From assembly GCA_004194705.1 (NCBI GenBank), contig SADC01000022.1:124001-188000 (forward strand): 64,000 nucleotides of DNA. The letters run 5' to 3'. The translations under genes and the position numbers were made by a program. The stretch's first letter is position 1. Every line of letters begins with the position of its first letter. The notes under the pieces are model-generated. The model saw nothing but the letters and a program-made list of their open reading frames with translations. It was not told the origin of the DNA and did no database searches. This stretch comes from Ditylenchus dipsaci. Lineage: Eukaryota > Nematoda > Chromadorea > Rhabditida > Anguinidae. Shown here piece after piece: positions 29,136-40,632 of this stretch.

Positions 29136-31635
29136 GCATCTCCAAGTCTTTGTAGATGTCAGAAAAATGAAAGTTAGATATTATGTTTCAACTTGAAACA
29201 CACTTTGTCTCCTAATAGCTCTTTAACTCACCCTAAACCCTCCATATCTGCTTTATAATTGTTGTTTATATAATTAATTTGATCATTCTAAAAGTAAATT
29301 CAAATTGAACAATTATAACGCAATTATCTGCACAATAACCGGCTGGCAGTATTGGTTTCAGGAAAGGATGCTGTCTTTTAATAATAATTTAGCCAGAAGA
29401 ATGTTTCAAATATGTTCTACACCTGCCCTATCAATGCCCAATTCTGATTGAATTTTTTGTGGGAGAGGTGGGTGATGAAAATAGAAGCAGAATAAGCTCG
29501 GGTCAAAAATCCAACTAACCCAAGAATGAAGCGATAAAACGGACAAACTTTTTTTTTGAAGCTAAATGACTTTTTTCTGCATCTAAAAAACTTTTCTGCA
29601 GCTATTTTTTCAAAAAAATGTGCTTATTTTATGCTTGTATTGTTGTTTTAGCAAGGATTTTCATAAAGTTAAGTATAGCTCCTCATCAAAAAATTTAAAA
29701 TTATTTTAAATTCTTTACATTCATAAAACATGTGATAAGCCAATATATGAGTATGACATATGCACCGCTACTTGAGTACAACCACCCTCACCTAAATACC
29801 TCCTCCTAGATATCCTAGATATAAGTGTGTACCATGCACCTGGATACCCCTTCCTGAGTATCCCCCACTGGGTACAACCCTCACTTGGGTAACAATAAAA
29901 AAATCTTTTGTAGCACGAAGAGTTTTCGCAGCACCAAAAAGCTTTACCAATACTTAAGTGTATGAAATCCTTGCTAAAAACAACATTACAAGCATGAAAT
30001 AAGGAGATTTTCATTAAAAAACTGGATGCAAAAAGTGGCTGTATTGGTTTTCAGCATTTCCCGTTTCAAAAAGCGTGGCTTTCGAAAATGTCCGTTTTGT
30101 CTTTTCATATTTTCGGCATTTGCTGCTATGATTGATATAAGTAGAACTTTAAAGTTTTGGGACAAGCTTTTTTGGAGTTTTGGTTTTCGATAAACTTGTT
30201 TGGAAATTCTCTGTTCTCGGAAAAATTAATTGGAAATTTTTCTTTTCAAAACTTTGTTTGGACATTTAATGTCATTTTTGGTCCGCGATAATTCGCCTTT
30301 CGCGACAATTCGCCTACGTACTATTCACCACCGGACAATTGGCCTCCCGGACAATTAAATGTGCCACCTTTTGTTGAAAGTGCTACCTTTCGCTGAAAAG
30401 TGCCACTTGTTGTTGACCATGAAAAAGTTTATGCCCTTTCAAAACCGCCGAATTTCTTGAAACACCCTTTACAATGCAGAAATTCACACATTTCAACAAA
30501 AGTTCACTTTCCAGACAAAAGTGACTTAGCTCAACAAAAGGAGTACTTTTCAACAAAAGGGGCACTTTTCAGATTTATGCTTTTCTAAAATGCAAAAAAT
30601 CATGATTTTCTAAAGAGCACGTGTCTAGCTGACTCAGGATGATCTGTTTGGACGGTACAAAAACACGAGTTCGTAAAAGTGCTTTTAATTCACTGTGCCA
30701 TGGTGCACATCCAGAGTAGCTTCGGAAGTGCTCGAAAAACGTGCCGTTGGCAATACGTATAAGGCAGGTTCGTAATCATCCTTTTCAAAAAGATTTGTCT
30801 TCTTTTCGGGACCCAAAATCTTTTTATTTTTTGAAGTTTTTAGTCGAAACTTTTTTTTCCCTCCAAAATAGCAATAACACTGGATAAAATGACCCATTTT
30901 CTTCAAAAATGGTCAAAATGTCCTTTTTACCTAAATGTCTTTTTTCGAAATTTTCATTACGATCATTAGGCGATTAAAGCAAATCTTAAAAATAATATAG
31001 TGTCCATGGTGCGAAATCATGATTCTTTAAAAGCACTCGAGATTCAAAGCACACTGGTGAAAAATTGTTTATTTTAGGCAAATGCCTGAAATCTCTATTT
31101 TGGTGCGATCCTGAGTACTTTCCGAACTGCTCCAAATCTGTAGTGATTCTCTCTACAAGCGACGAAAATCCCTACCCCAACAAGAATAATGATTTATCTT
31201 GATTTATAGATGAAAATAGCTTATATAGTATCGTCATGTTTGGGTTTCAGGTACCCTCTTCAAGTGACTTACCTTGGTCTCCCAAGGTAAAAAATCAAAT
31301 TTTGGTCACAAATTTTTTTTTCTAAAAAATGGTCGCCGCGACCTAAAACATGTTTTTCACACGTTTTAGATGCTTAAAACGTGTGAGAGATATGATTTGA
31401 GGCCATTTTTTAGCCATTGAATGAATTTAATGAAAGCCACTAAATGTTCAATTCTCTGTGGATATTAAATTTCCCTTTTCCCGTCTAGATTCCCGAAATT
31501 TTGGAATCCCGTTACAGTTTCCCGCAGAAACAAAAATTTGACCCTAGTAGCGAACATGGGGGGAGGTAGTATTCGTAACTAGCGCCAAAAATTTTAATTT
31601 CCATCCCGCCGAAAGTCTTTCGCCCAAGCTTAATA
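29136..31635. other. no gene recognised; repeat-rich at 29.75-29.9 and 30.3-30.6 kb
   Basis: No exon-like frame was found. 29760-29900 has loosely repeated GGGTAC / ACCACCC motifs. The rest is AT-rich, with many short AAGTGCC / GGCACTTTT motifs near 30380-30570. Confidence 0.4.
30285..30585. mobile_element. foldback with iterated ends (GACAATTCGCC / GGACAATTGGCC units)
   Basis: The left side reiterates CGATAATTCGCC, CGACAATTCGCC, GGACAATTGGCC and GGACAATTAAA. Further in, AAGTGCCACTTGTTGTTGA is inverted relative to TTCAACAAAAGGGGCACTTTT at the right. The construction resembles 8275-8920 and 40163-40601. Outer borders are uncertain. Confidence 0.45.
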
Positions 31636-31689
31636 CAGTTGAACCTCGATAAACCGGCACCCGCCATAACCGGCACCCTTGATAAACCG

Positions 31690-32108
31690 GCACCCTGTCG
31701 ACACTTGATTGGCCAGGTAGTCGACACTTTAAGGAAAACGACACCCCGATGAACCGGCACCTCGATAAGCCGACACCCCGATAAACCGGCACCCTTGATA
31801 AACCGACACCTTGTCGACACCTGATTTGGCCAGGTACTCGACACTTTAAGGAAAACGACACCCCGATGAACCGGCACCTCGATAAGCCGACACCCCGATA
31901 ACCGGCACCCTTGATAACCGACACCTTGTCGACACCTGATTTGGCCAGGTACTCGACACTTTAAGGAAAACGACACCCCGATGAACCGGCACCTCGATAA
32001 GCCGACACCCCGATAAACGGCACCCTTGATAAACCGACACCTTGTCGACACCTGATTTGGCCAGGTACTCGACACTTTAAGGAAACGACACCCCGATAAG
32101 CCGACACC
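31690..32108. repeat. tandem array, unit about 116 bp, four copies
   Basis: The marker GGCCAGGTA recurs at about 31711, 31829, 31943 and 32059 (spacings 118, 114, 116). Each unit contains TTGATAAACCGACACC, CTTGTCGACACCTGATTTGG and TTTAAGGAAAACGACACCCC. A single unit equals most of the 169-bp element at 24490-24658, so the array arose by amplification of an element's body. Confidence 0.9.
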
Positions 32109-32810
32109 TCGATAAACCAAAAAAATCAATATGTACAATACGATAAATGTGCGGTAGGCGCCTGTTGAATCCTTGTCGGAGGTAATTTCATTAAATAGTA
32201 GTTTTAGCCCAGCCATTTGCTGCCAGCCAATGTGTCAACAATACCAAATTTTGAGACACGAAACAACACCACGAACAAAATTATTACAATGACAATGGAC
32301 AACAAACAAGAACGACAACAAACAAGAAACCCACCCTCTATTGAACCCCCACCCTCTAATGATCCCCCACCCCGAGGAGGGTTGAACAATAATCCCCCAC
32401 CCTCTAATTATCCCCCTCCCCTTTCCGATTTCGAGGCCGCTGCGCCACTTATTCTTTGATGTTTTTTAGTTAATTTTTGTGTTGAAACTCAATAATTGTC
32501 TTTTCACAAACGTGACCATGATCTCCCCCAAAAAAGCTACTTTGATATACCCCCCCCCAAAAAATCATGATTTTTTAGGGGTGCCTAAAACCCGTTTTTA
32601 TGTAATAGTTTGTTATAAAAGGTCTAGAAAGACAATTTTAAAGGATTATGGCTGTATTGGAGGGAAGGGAATAATATAGGGGCCACTTTTTTAGCTGCTT
32701 TACCATGTCTTTCAACTTGGCCCGTGGCAAAAATAGACTCTATATGCATTTTATGATCAAGTGTACTTCTCGGAATCATGTCTAAGGTAAGTTTCACAAG
32801 ACACAAATTT

Positions 32811-32908
32811 ACTCTGGCCGAGTGAGAATTGTAAGTGAGGATTGTTAATTTTTTCAAATTTTTTTATTCAGAACCAATTTGAAAAATACGTAAAGAAGCT
32901 CAAAGATG
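32811..32908 (+). repeat. 98-bp exon-like segment, copy 1
   Basis: The segment runs from TACTCTGGCCGAGTGAG to AAGCTCAAAGAT and is repeated at 34222-34321. It holds a pyrimidine tract and a TTATTCAG acceptor followed by codons NQFEKYVKKLKD. Upstream of copy 1 an ATG-TCT-AAG/GTAAGT (about 32776) would give a start exon MSK joined in frame, but a stop follows three codons after the repeat. It looks like a captured gene start, or chance; no homologue was recognised. Confidence 0.45.
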
Positions 32909-33644
32909 TACCCTAAGGTCGTCCCTAGGGGTGCCGGCTTATCGAGGTTTGACTGTAATAGAAACTTGTTATATTTAATGGAAATTTGTGTTATTCGGAA
33001 TGTTGACTGTGCCAAAAAAGCAGTTAAATTTAGTCGCTTGTGTATTTTTGCTTACTTTTCCAATATTTTTGTCTTTGGAAATCCGGAAATCCAATACATG
33101 TTGTCAGACTCTTCCTAACATCAGATCTTTTTAATATTTTTTTGCAAACTTTTTTTATCTGATAAAAGAAACGAATGCTTTTTTGAAACATAGAATGTAA
33201 ACAAGGATGGTTCTACAACAGTCAATCTATTTGTGCATAGCATCTAAGATGTGTAAAAATTGTTTCATTTGTTGCTGAGATGCTTCTTCTTGCAGACGTA
33301 TTTGAAGACATATAGCTTTTCTTGTGAACTTTTCCACCGAGTCCATTTTTTTAATAAAGAAACCATCACTTTTTATAATGTTACCGTTAATTCTTTTATA
33401 TCTTTTTACGGGCGCTATTTAATTTTGCCCCTAAGTAGACCCCGAATTATTATTTTCTGTTAATAATAAATTTTTTTTATAGTAATACAGTTACTTACAA
33501 TACGCGCGTATCCCTCAAGTTTGATCCCACATAGGATCCAGCTGTTTTCCCCCTCGATTTTTGTAATGTTTCGCTGAAATGTCCAGAAATCGGACGAGTT
33601 CCGATTCTGCCAGTTGTTTTGAAATAAAAATAGTTTTTTTCCAT

Positions 33645-34372
33645 TAAAGAGGCGTGGTCATTTGTTCAAATTTGTCCCGCCAATTCAAATTTTTTTTCGA
33701 ATCATTGAACTTCTCCCTCACACTCCTGCGGGACACGGGACAATTTTTCAAACACTTTTTCGTTAGTATCTCGGCTCCCAGCCATCATTTTTCACTGCTT
33801 TCAACAGATTCACAAGAAAATCGACCCTGCTCTACAATATAGACATGGCAGATTTTTTATAATAACTATCGAGAACGTGTTTCAGGCCGTCTGCAGGTCA
33901 ATCTCTCGCGGAAAACCCCCAGATTTGTACCGCGGGACAGGACCTACGGACAGCCAAAAATCACTTCTGAATGTCTTAACAGTATATATATTAGTTCTAT
34001 CATGTAAAGCAGGGTCGATTCACTCTTAAATCTGTCGTCAGATTTAAAAAATAGCCATGTTTACAGTCCACACTATGGTGGACTATGAAATACAACAATC
34101 TTTTACTCGGAAATGGACTTTTTTTCATTAATTTTTTTTGGTGACATTTTGTAGCTGAGGTTCAGGGCTACCAAATAGGCCATTGGTCGAGCAGATATTA
34201 ATTGAAAAAAGTGAACAATCCTTACTCTGGCCGAGTGAGAATTGTAAGTGAGGATTGTTAATTTTTTTCAAATTTTTTATTCAGAAACCAATTTGAAAAA
34301 TACGTAAAGAAGCTCAAAGATTAAAAAAAAATTGAATTGGCAAGGACAAATTTGAACAGGTAACTATGTCTC
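33645..34372. mobile_element. inverted-repeat element carrying exon-like segment copy 2
   Basis: The arms TTGTTCAAATTTGTCC-GCCAATTCAA and the inverse (TTGAATTGGCAAGGACAAAT at 34331-34350) are about 40 bp long with a TTTTTTTT/AAAAAAAA continuation. The right arm directly follows the 34222-34321 copy of the exon-like segment, so the element appears to have taken up that fragment. Confidence 0.5.
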
Positions 34373-34987
34373 TATTAGACCCGCGGCTTTTTTTCTTCAA
34401 AACATGCCGGTCTTAGAGTCGTAGGATGGCAAAGCTATTGTCATTCGCAAAAACAACCGGTAGAATCGGACTGGCGAAACACATTTGGCAAAGCATTTGA
34501 CAGCACTTTAAAAATTGAGGTAAAACATAGATGCAGCCTAGGCGGGGTTAGACTTGAGATATGCGCACTCTATCGAGAGGCGTCTGTAATACGTTTTAAC
34601 AACGTGTCAATATAAGGTCATAAAAATCAGATTTGCTTGCTTATTTGATTATTTTAACGAGAAAATTGGCACTCTGCCCGAAATTCAAAATTTCAAAACC
34701 AAAATTTTCAAATACAATTTTTTTCTCAGGATTAAAGGATTAAATTTAGAAAGAGCATCAAAAAAGACAAAAGAAGTAAAAAAATAGACAATAAAAAGTT
34801 TTTTGGTGAGGTGAAAGGTGTATGTCGCAACCTAAAAGGTGGTTACTTTCTTTCTTGTGCATACAGTTGTTGATTTTCATACAGCACCTGTATACACTCC
34901 GTATCATAAGTATAACGCAGTTCGGTTTGTAATGCGCCGCTCGATGTTCTCATTTATTTTGAAGCACATATCATCATACTTTTGGTT

Positions 34988-35389
34988 CGACTGTGTCTCG
35001 GCTACAATTCGGTAGGTCAAACTTACTTTTTTGATCATTCTAAGAAAAGTGAATTTTCGACAAGACAAAAAAGGCTAAAAATAAGACAAAAATAGGGGTT
35101 TTTACTTTCTTTACTTCAACCGTCCGTTTCTCAGCCCTGCATTTTTATAAAACAACAGTCAACATGTCATTATGTATAGAAATCAAAGAACTTTCGAATC
35201 AAGCAATTGGTGTTATCTTTTCATCAACATTTTTTTGAGAAAAGCTATTATTTATGTGTCTAAACAGTCATTTCCTTAGATTTCCTTTATTTTGACTAGG
35301 AATCGACGCTTTCATGTTGATGGTCATAACTTTTCTTAGAATGATCAAAACAATAAGTTTGACCTACGGAATTGTACCGAGACACAGTG
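34988..35389. mobile_element. miniature element with CACTGTGTCTCGG ends
   Basis: The left arm ACTGTGTCTCGGCTACAATT plus GGTAGGTCAAACTTA and its inverse at 35330-35389 give inverted repeats of about 60 bp including TGATCATTCTAAGAAAAG. The right end abuts TA. The interior is AT-rich without an ORF. Confidence 0.7.
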
Positions 35390-35596
35390 TATATTATATA
35401 CCATTAATTAGCGCTTTTAGTACCAGTAGTTTGAAAATGTTTTTTTTGAAAGAATCAACAATTAATGCAAAGTCGAGTTTTTAATAGCACTTTTTGGGGA
35501 AAAAACTATTTTTTTTGTTCAACTTAAAGACTCCACCTAATTTTTTTACGCGGATTCAGAAAGAGCGTCAAAGAGCGCAGAAAGGAAAAAATTACG

Positions 35597-35717
35597 AAAA
35601 AGTGTGGCAAGAAAAAGTTTTTTTAAACGAAAAAGGGGCACATTGTTGCTCAGTAGAAGAAAATAACTAAAAACTGATGCGCCCTTTTTTGTCAAAAAGA
35701 AAATTTTTTGTTGCCAC
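35597..35717. repeat. small hairpin, GTGTGGCA arms
   Basis: AAGTGTGGCAAGAAAAAGTT and AATTTTTTGTTGCCACAC are inverted around about 80 bp that includes GGGGCAC...GCGCCCTTTT. Probably a minute foldback element. Confidence 0.45.
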
Positions 35718-35974
35718 ACGGACTAGGGGCTTGTAGGTGAGGAGGTAGGTGGCTTTGGGTGAGGTTGTGAGTTATCTGTAGCTTCTGTGGCTTGACGAAG
35801 GGCAAAAAATCAATCAATTATCAAACCTGAATAATCGAAATAATCAAACCTGACTGAATAATCGGCAGGACTGTCAGATTCAAAATCTGTCCAAAAAAGA
35901 GAAAAATAAATTAAAAAAAACCGCAAAATCATGCAAAAATGAAAATATTTCTGACCAAAAATGCTTTTGAAAAT

Positions 35975-36115
35975 GCTTATCGGGATTTGTCAATTTTCGG
36001 GATCGGGATCCGGATTTTCAAAATCTATCGGAGGATTCGGGATCGGGATTCAGCACCGAAATCTCCGGAATCGGGATCCCGTTCGGGAGGGATTCCGATC
36101 CCGTGCACACCTCTA
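35975..36115. mobile_element. hAT-like terminal fragment with CGGGAT iterons
   Basis: The right terminus GTGCACACCTCTA is typical of many hAT ends (TAGAGGTGTGCAC in inverse). Inward lie about eight CGGGATC/GGGATTC repeats. The left terminus is missing, so no target duplication can be checked. Confidence 0.45.
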
Positions 36116-36842
36116 ATTTCATTAATTGACGAAAAATCCATTAGTATATCTAAAAATAGTTCAAAATTCTTTAGTTAATTTTAATGCTAGATTCATTTAA
36201 AGGCTAGCCCTACCTTCTAAAGCTAGATAATGATGAAATTTTTCGACCAATAGATATCTCTGGAAAATAGCTATCGAATGTACAGGTCATGATTTTTTAA
36301 CAGGGGATATGGAAGTTATGACGATTTAAAATGCGCCAGGTGATATCTAAAAGAGGTGGTTTAGACAGAAAATTAATATATTGGGGAAATAAAAAAGGCA
36401 AAACAACAAAAGTAAAACAACAAAAGTGTGCATTTTTCACTCACTTTCGAATGGCATAAAAGATTATTTTAAGAATGGCAATAAACATGGCTGCTTTAAC
36501 ATTAGTGTACTTGGTAGAAAAACTTAAAGTACGAAGAGACAAAATCAAAAAATTTTGCGATTTGTCTTGACACGAAAAGACCGTTTGTATGTTCGATTTG
36601 CATCTGATACGCGTGGTCAGGACGCTGCCATATTAGAAAAAAAAAACCCACTGACCCACCGAGACTTAAGAACATTAAGAACATACAGCTCAATTTCAAT
36701 GCTTGATCCGCTAAATTTTTTGCTGAATTTTTCGACTGTGACTGGCTATTACTGTTGTAAATTAATTTAGCAAAGTATAATGAAAATACAATATAGTGTA
36801 ACTTATTTTTGGATTTTTCAGGAAACCTTCTCAGTTATTTTA

Positions 36843-39172
36843 ATGAAGAGTGCATTTATCCTGTTGTCGTTGTTTGTTGTAGCAGCTCGGTGCTTAGCTA
36901 TTCACCAAATTGCTTCGTGGAATTAGGCAGGGTAATTCACTTTTATAAATTTTTTACAGTGAATACATTTTAAAAAAATTTAGTTCGGGTTTGAGGCTGT
37001 AGATTCTAAGGCAGAGAAAGGGAGCAAAGTTTGTCGGTAAGTTAGCATTTTTTATTTTAAGACGGGAAAGACCGTGTGTACTAAACTATGAGTTTGATGC
37101 AAAGTTTCACTCTGAACACGATGGCTGAAAATTTTCGAAAACAAGAGGGATTCGTACGGATAAAACGTATTTTGAAGTTGTATTTTGAGCTTCTTCAAAT
37201 CTCTTCACGCTTTAGCGAATTCTTAATTTTGACACCGAATTCGTGCTCAATGTATTCGATTTACTATGAAAACTGATTTTAAAATATCAAAGTCAATTTC
37301 AAATTTTAATTTCCGTTCAAAACAATACACATTTGATTTTCATAAAAACTGAAATTCACTATTTGAATTTTTCGTCTTGAAGTGGAATTTAAAAATAGAC
37401 AGGACTTTTAACACGAGAAAGGCGGACTGTAACATTGACTACCTGGGGGTTTCCAGACATGCTGTTTTAGACCTCCGAACATAATTGCAATGTCCTTAAA
37501 AAGCGTATTTTTTGCGAGGCCTCATCAAGATCAGGTATAGTTTTTCTTTTGGCCCGTGAGCAGTGAATTTATTCAGTGAAGCATCTCTTTTTATACTCAA
37601 TAAAAATCCCTCTGTCTGGCCTTTCTAACGATACGTCGTTTGCTTAGATACAAATAAAAATTACGGAGAAAAATCAAAAAGAACAAAAAATGTCTTTTTT
37701 GAAACTTTACAATTTTCCCACAAGTATACAGAATTTTTGCACCAATGCCGTTTAGTCTCTAAAAAGACACTAGATTCACAATTAGTATAAAAATGGCACT
37801 TGAAAGTTCTTTAAAGTCAGATAAAATAAGCTTATGAACTGTCTAAAAATAGTAAAGAAAAGCACAAAAAGATGTCTTAAAAACCAGTTGAACGAAAAAA
37901 CACTTGCAAAGTTCAAATTCTGACACCGGATTCGTGTTAAGCATGACTGATTCACTCGAAAAACTGCTCTTTGAATTAAAAAGTCACTGTCCAATCTCAA
38001 ATTCCTTTCAAGACAAAAAACACTCAAAATCTAATTTTTTCAATTTTAAATGTTTTTTGTCTTGAAAAGAATTTGAAATTTCACAGTAACTTTTAATTCA
38101 AAGAGCAGTTTCTTATGTAAATCAGCCATGCAGAGCACGAATCGAGTGTCAGAATTACAAGTTTGCATGTCTTTTACGACAAGCTTGCTTTTAGACATTT
38201 TTTCAAGCTCTTTTTACTTAGGCTGGACACCCTATAATGTTAATTTTTATGATTCTTAATCACGTCTGGTGCCAATTTTCATGTTGATTATAAATCTAGA
38301 GTCTGTTATGTGGCTACAAGACTCTGTGCTAAGATTTCGTATACTTTTCGTGAAATGGTAAAGTTGAAAAATTGCTTTTATTCATCCTTTCGAATTTTTA
38401 TCAGTGAAAATCACTTTTTTATGTAGATAAACGACATATCCTTAACAAGGCCAAACTGAGGGCTTTATATTGAGTTTAAAAAAAGATACTGCACTAAATA
38501 AATTCACTGCTCACGGGCCAAAAGAAGAAACTATACCTGATCTTGATGAGTCGTCGCGAAAAATACGCTTTTAGGGCATTGCAATTATGTTCGGAGGTCG
38601 GATTATGTGATATTCGTGCTCAGCAGGTCTGAAAACCTCCAGGTAGTCAATTATTACAGTCCGCCTTTCTCGTGTAAATATTCTAAAAGCAGCTTCAAAA
38701 ATCAAGCGACTACGATGAGCACGAATTTGGTGTCAGAATTGAGAATTTGCTGAAAGGTGAATAAAAAGAAAGACGTTTGTAATACAACTTCAGAAGATGT
38801 TGAATCCCTCCAGTTTCCGAATTTTTTCCGCCATCTCGATCAAACACATAGTTTAGTACAAACGGCATTGCCCGTATTAAATAGCTATTACTTCAAAAAA
38901 TTTAGTCTGTTTGACGAACTGCTCAGCTGTGAGGCCAGGACAGCACTTTCGACCTCTCTGCAGCTACCTACAAAGTCAATGACCAGCCGATTGAGACCGC
39001 TGAATACTACGAAGTCTGTGCTGCCAAAAGCCAGTGGTCGGCTGGTATGATGCTTGTAGGCTTCTTTGCCATATGTACCTTCTTGTTGCATAGAGAAGAG
39101 ATAAAGCGGATTGGAGAGCAAATGAAAATTTCATGTTACTTTAGTGATTTAAATTTTAAAAAGCTTTTATAA
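36843..39172 (+). CDS. small secreted/type I single-pass membrane protein, unidentified
   Basis: Exon 36843-36931 opens with a textbook signal peptide (MKSAFILLSLFVVAARC) and a good donor. As read it meets a stop after ASWN; one more base in the AAA run near 36905 would keep it open to the donor and in phase with the next exon. Exon 36984-37036 encodes FGFEAVDSKAEKGSKVC and ends at CG/GTAAGT. Exon 38939-39172 encodes DSTFDLSAATYKVNDQPIET, EYYEVCAAKSQW, a hydrophobic helix SAGMMLVGFFAICTFLL and a short basic tail (HREEIKRIGEQMK) to TAA, with AATAAA at 39173-39178. The phase between exons 2 and 3 does not close, so an exon is probably missing inside the palindrome-filled intron. Family not recognised. 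ER or plasma-membrane location is inferred from the signal peptide and helix. Confidence 0.55.
37205..38760. mobile_element. 1.55-kb nested palindrome in an intron
   Basis: The outer arms (about 37205-37600 and 38495-38760) pair through TTTTGACACCGAATTCGTGC, CACGAGAAAGGCGGACTGTA, CAATGTCCTTAAAAAGCG, ATCAAGATCAGGTATAG and GGCCCGTGAGCAGTGAAT. Inside, 37908-38165 is another hairpin whose arms start with the same GACACCGGATTCGTG motif and contain AAAAACTGCTCTTTGAATTA / complement. A related hairpin lies at 43955-44195. The structure suggests one foldback inserted into another of the same family. Confidence 0.75.
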
Positions 39173-39599
39173 AATAAATACATTTGCATCCTTCATATAG
39201 TATTTGTGCAGTGTGTGTCAAACGTCCTTCAAAGCTTTATTTAAAGCATTTGTAAATTTTACTCTTGATGAATCAAGAAGCTTTTTAAAGTATAATTTTA
39301 ATATCGTGAACTTTTGGAGAATTTTCAAAAATGTCTTTTGGTGGCTTTTGAGGGTAAATTTTGAGTGATTTTCTCCGAAAAAGACTGAAAAGGGCCACGA
39401 TACAAAGGGTAGAAAACCATTCAGATTCGGTGAATTCTAAACAAGAAAACTCTAATTAAAAAAAGAAAACTATCGGGTTTTAGAAATAACAGATGAGGAC
39501 ATTATATTCCCAATATTTGAGCCGCCCTGTTTTCCCTAGTTTTGCATAAATTTCAGATTGATGGTCTTCGACTACGCTTTCTGATCCTCGCCTTTTTTC

Positions 39600-39728
39600 A
39601 AGCCAAAATGGTGCGCAGATTTGTCCCACGTGGTGGCACACTATTATTTTGGCTTTTTGGACCAACTTTCGGAATAATTCGACCTTTTTAGTGCCAGATT
39701 CGGAATCAGCGACCGGAATCAGCGACCT
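39600..39728 (-). mobile_element. SINE-like 3' fragment
   Basis: About 120 bp related on the minus strand to the body of the tRNA-headed element at 41035-41285 (GATTCCGAATCTGGCACTAA, then GTGTGCCACCACGTGG). The tRNA-like head is missing. It runs directly into tandem GTAGGCGAATTTACC units (39728-39778). Confidence 0.6.
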
Positions 39729-39778
39729 GTAGGCGAATTTACCGTAGGCGAATTTACTGTAGGCGAATTTACCGTTTC
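39728..39778. repeat. tandem 16-bp repeat GTAGGCGAATTTACCG
   Basis: Three units of GTAGGCGAATTTAC(C/T) in a row. The motif resembles the iterated ends (GACAATTCGCCTAC) seen at 30.3 kb, so this may be one end of such an element. Confidence 0.7.
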
Positions 39779-39934
39779 CCTGCTGATCCAATTTTAAATT
39801 CCGCAAAAGTTTGTTCGAAATGGTAACACCGAGTTGTCGACAAAATATAGCTCAAATACAACATTTAAAAAACAAAAAACTTGGATTAATCTTTTCTTGT
39901 CGAGACTATCTCCTTGAAAGCTTTCACCCCTTCT

Positions 39935-40133
39935 TTAAAGGACCATGGTTTTTGCGCGCAGTGGCATGTGCGAAATTTGAAATGGCGGGAGACACTTCTC
40001 TTTCGTCTTAAACTTTACTCTTTGGAGTCCTTCGACATTACTCCAAAGAGTACAGTGCGAGACGAAAGAGAAGTGTCTCCCGCCATTTCAAATTTTGCAC
40101 ATGCCACTGCGCGCGAAAAGCATGGTCCTTTAA
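39935..40133. mobile_element. TTAA-flanked foldback, AAGGACCATG family
   Basis: TTAA plus AGGACCATGGTTTTTGCGCG and the inverse plus TTAA bound 199 bp. Nearly the whole element is a hairpin through GTGGCATGTGCGAAATTTGA, ATGGCGGGAGACACTTCTCT and TTTCGTC. It is a compact relative of 12904-13706. Confidence 0.85.
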
Positions 40134-40162
40134 AAAAGGGAAAAGCTACTTAGGTTGAAAAG

Positions 40163-40601
40163 GGTTTAGGACATTTTCCGTTGGACATTTTTCCGTCGAA
40201 ATTTTTCCGTGGTCATTTATTTGGCTGTAATTTTTTTTCGTGATTGAAAAAACAAATTCTGTTAGTACCGTTTTGTAGCTCAGGTCAAGGGCTTCAAAAT
40301 GAGCTATCAACAATCAACGTTCGATTGCAAATTTTGGATAAAAATGCAGAGTCTGACACTGAGTCTCCAATTTCGACGAAAAAATGTCCAATTCCCTTTT
40401 TAGTTTCAGATTGGACATTTTATTCAAAATTTCGCAATCAGACATTGAATATTAATAGCTCATTTCGAAGCCCTGAATCTTAGCTACAAACCGTATTAAC
40501 ACAATCATTTTCTCGATCAAGAAAAAAAAGTACAGCCAAAAAATGACGGCCGAACAATTTTGACGGAAAAATGTCCAACGGAAAAATGTCCGGTCCCTTT
40601 T
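40163..40601. mobile_element. foldback with iterated GGACATTTTTCCGT ends
   Basis: The left arm has three phased units (GGACATTTTCCGTT, GGACATTTTTCCGTC, AATTTTTCCGTGG) and then TTGGCTGTAATTTTTTTTCG. The right arm carries the inverted equivalents, ending AACGGAAAAATGTCCGGTCC. Inner arms include ACCGTTTTGTAGCTCAGG and its near complement. No ORF. Confidence 0.75.
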
Positions 40602-40632
40602 GTAAAATTCGGCCTCGGTGGCGCAGTGGAGA

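Larger units (their letters stand above)
31636..32955. mobile_element. large CAGT(C/T)GAACCTCG element with internal tandem array
   Basis: TA-flanked, 1320 bp. It starts CAGTTGAACCTCGATAAACC and ends with GGCTTATCGAGGTTTGACTG. Inside are a 116-bp tandem array (31690-32108), a CCCTCTAAT/CCCCCACC tract (32330-32420) and a short exon-like segment (32811-32908). It has no transposase. Minus-strand frames up to 234 codons here (31512-32216) are products of the tandem repeat, not a gene. Confidence 0.7.

Noticed and set aside
31512..32216. 234-codon minus-strand ORF with repeated CRxxGV-type residues
   Set aside because: It is a translation of the 116-bp tandem array inside a transposon; neighbouring frames give equally long products.
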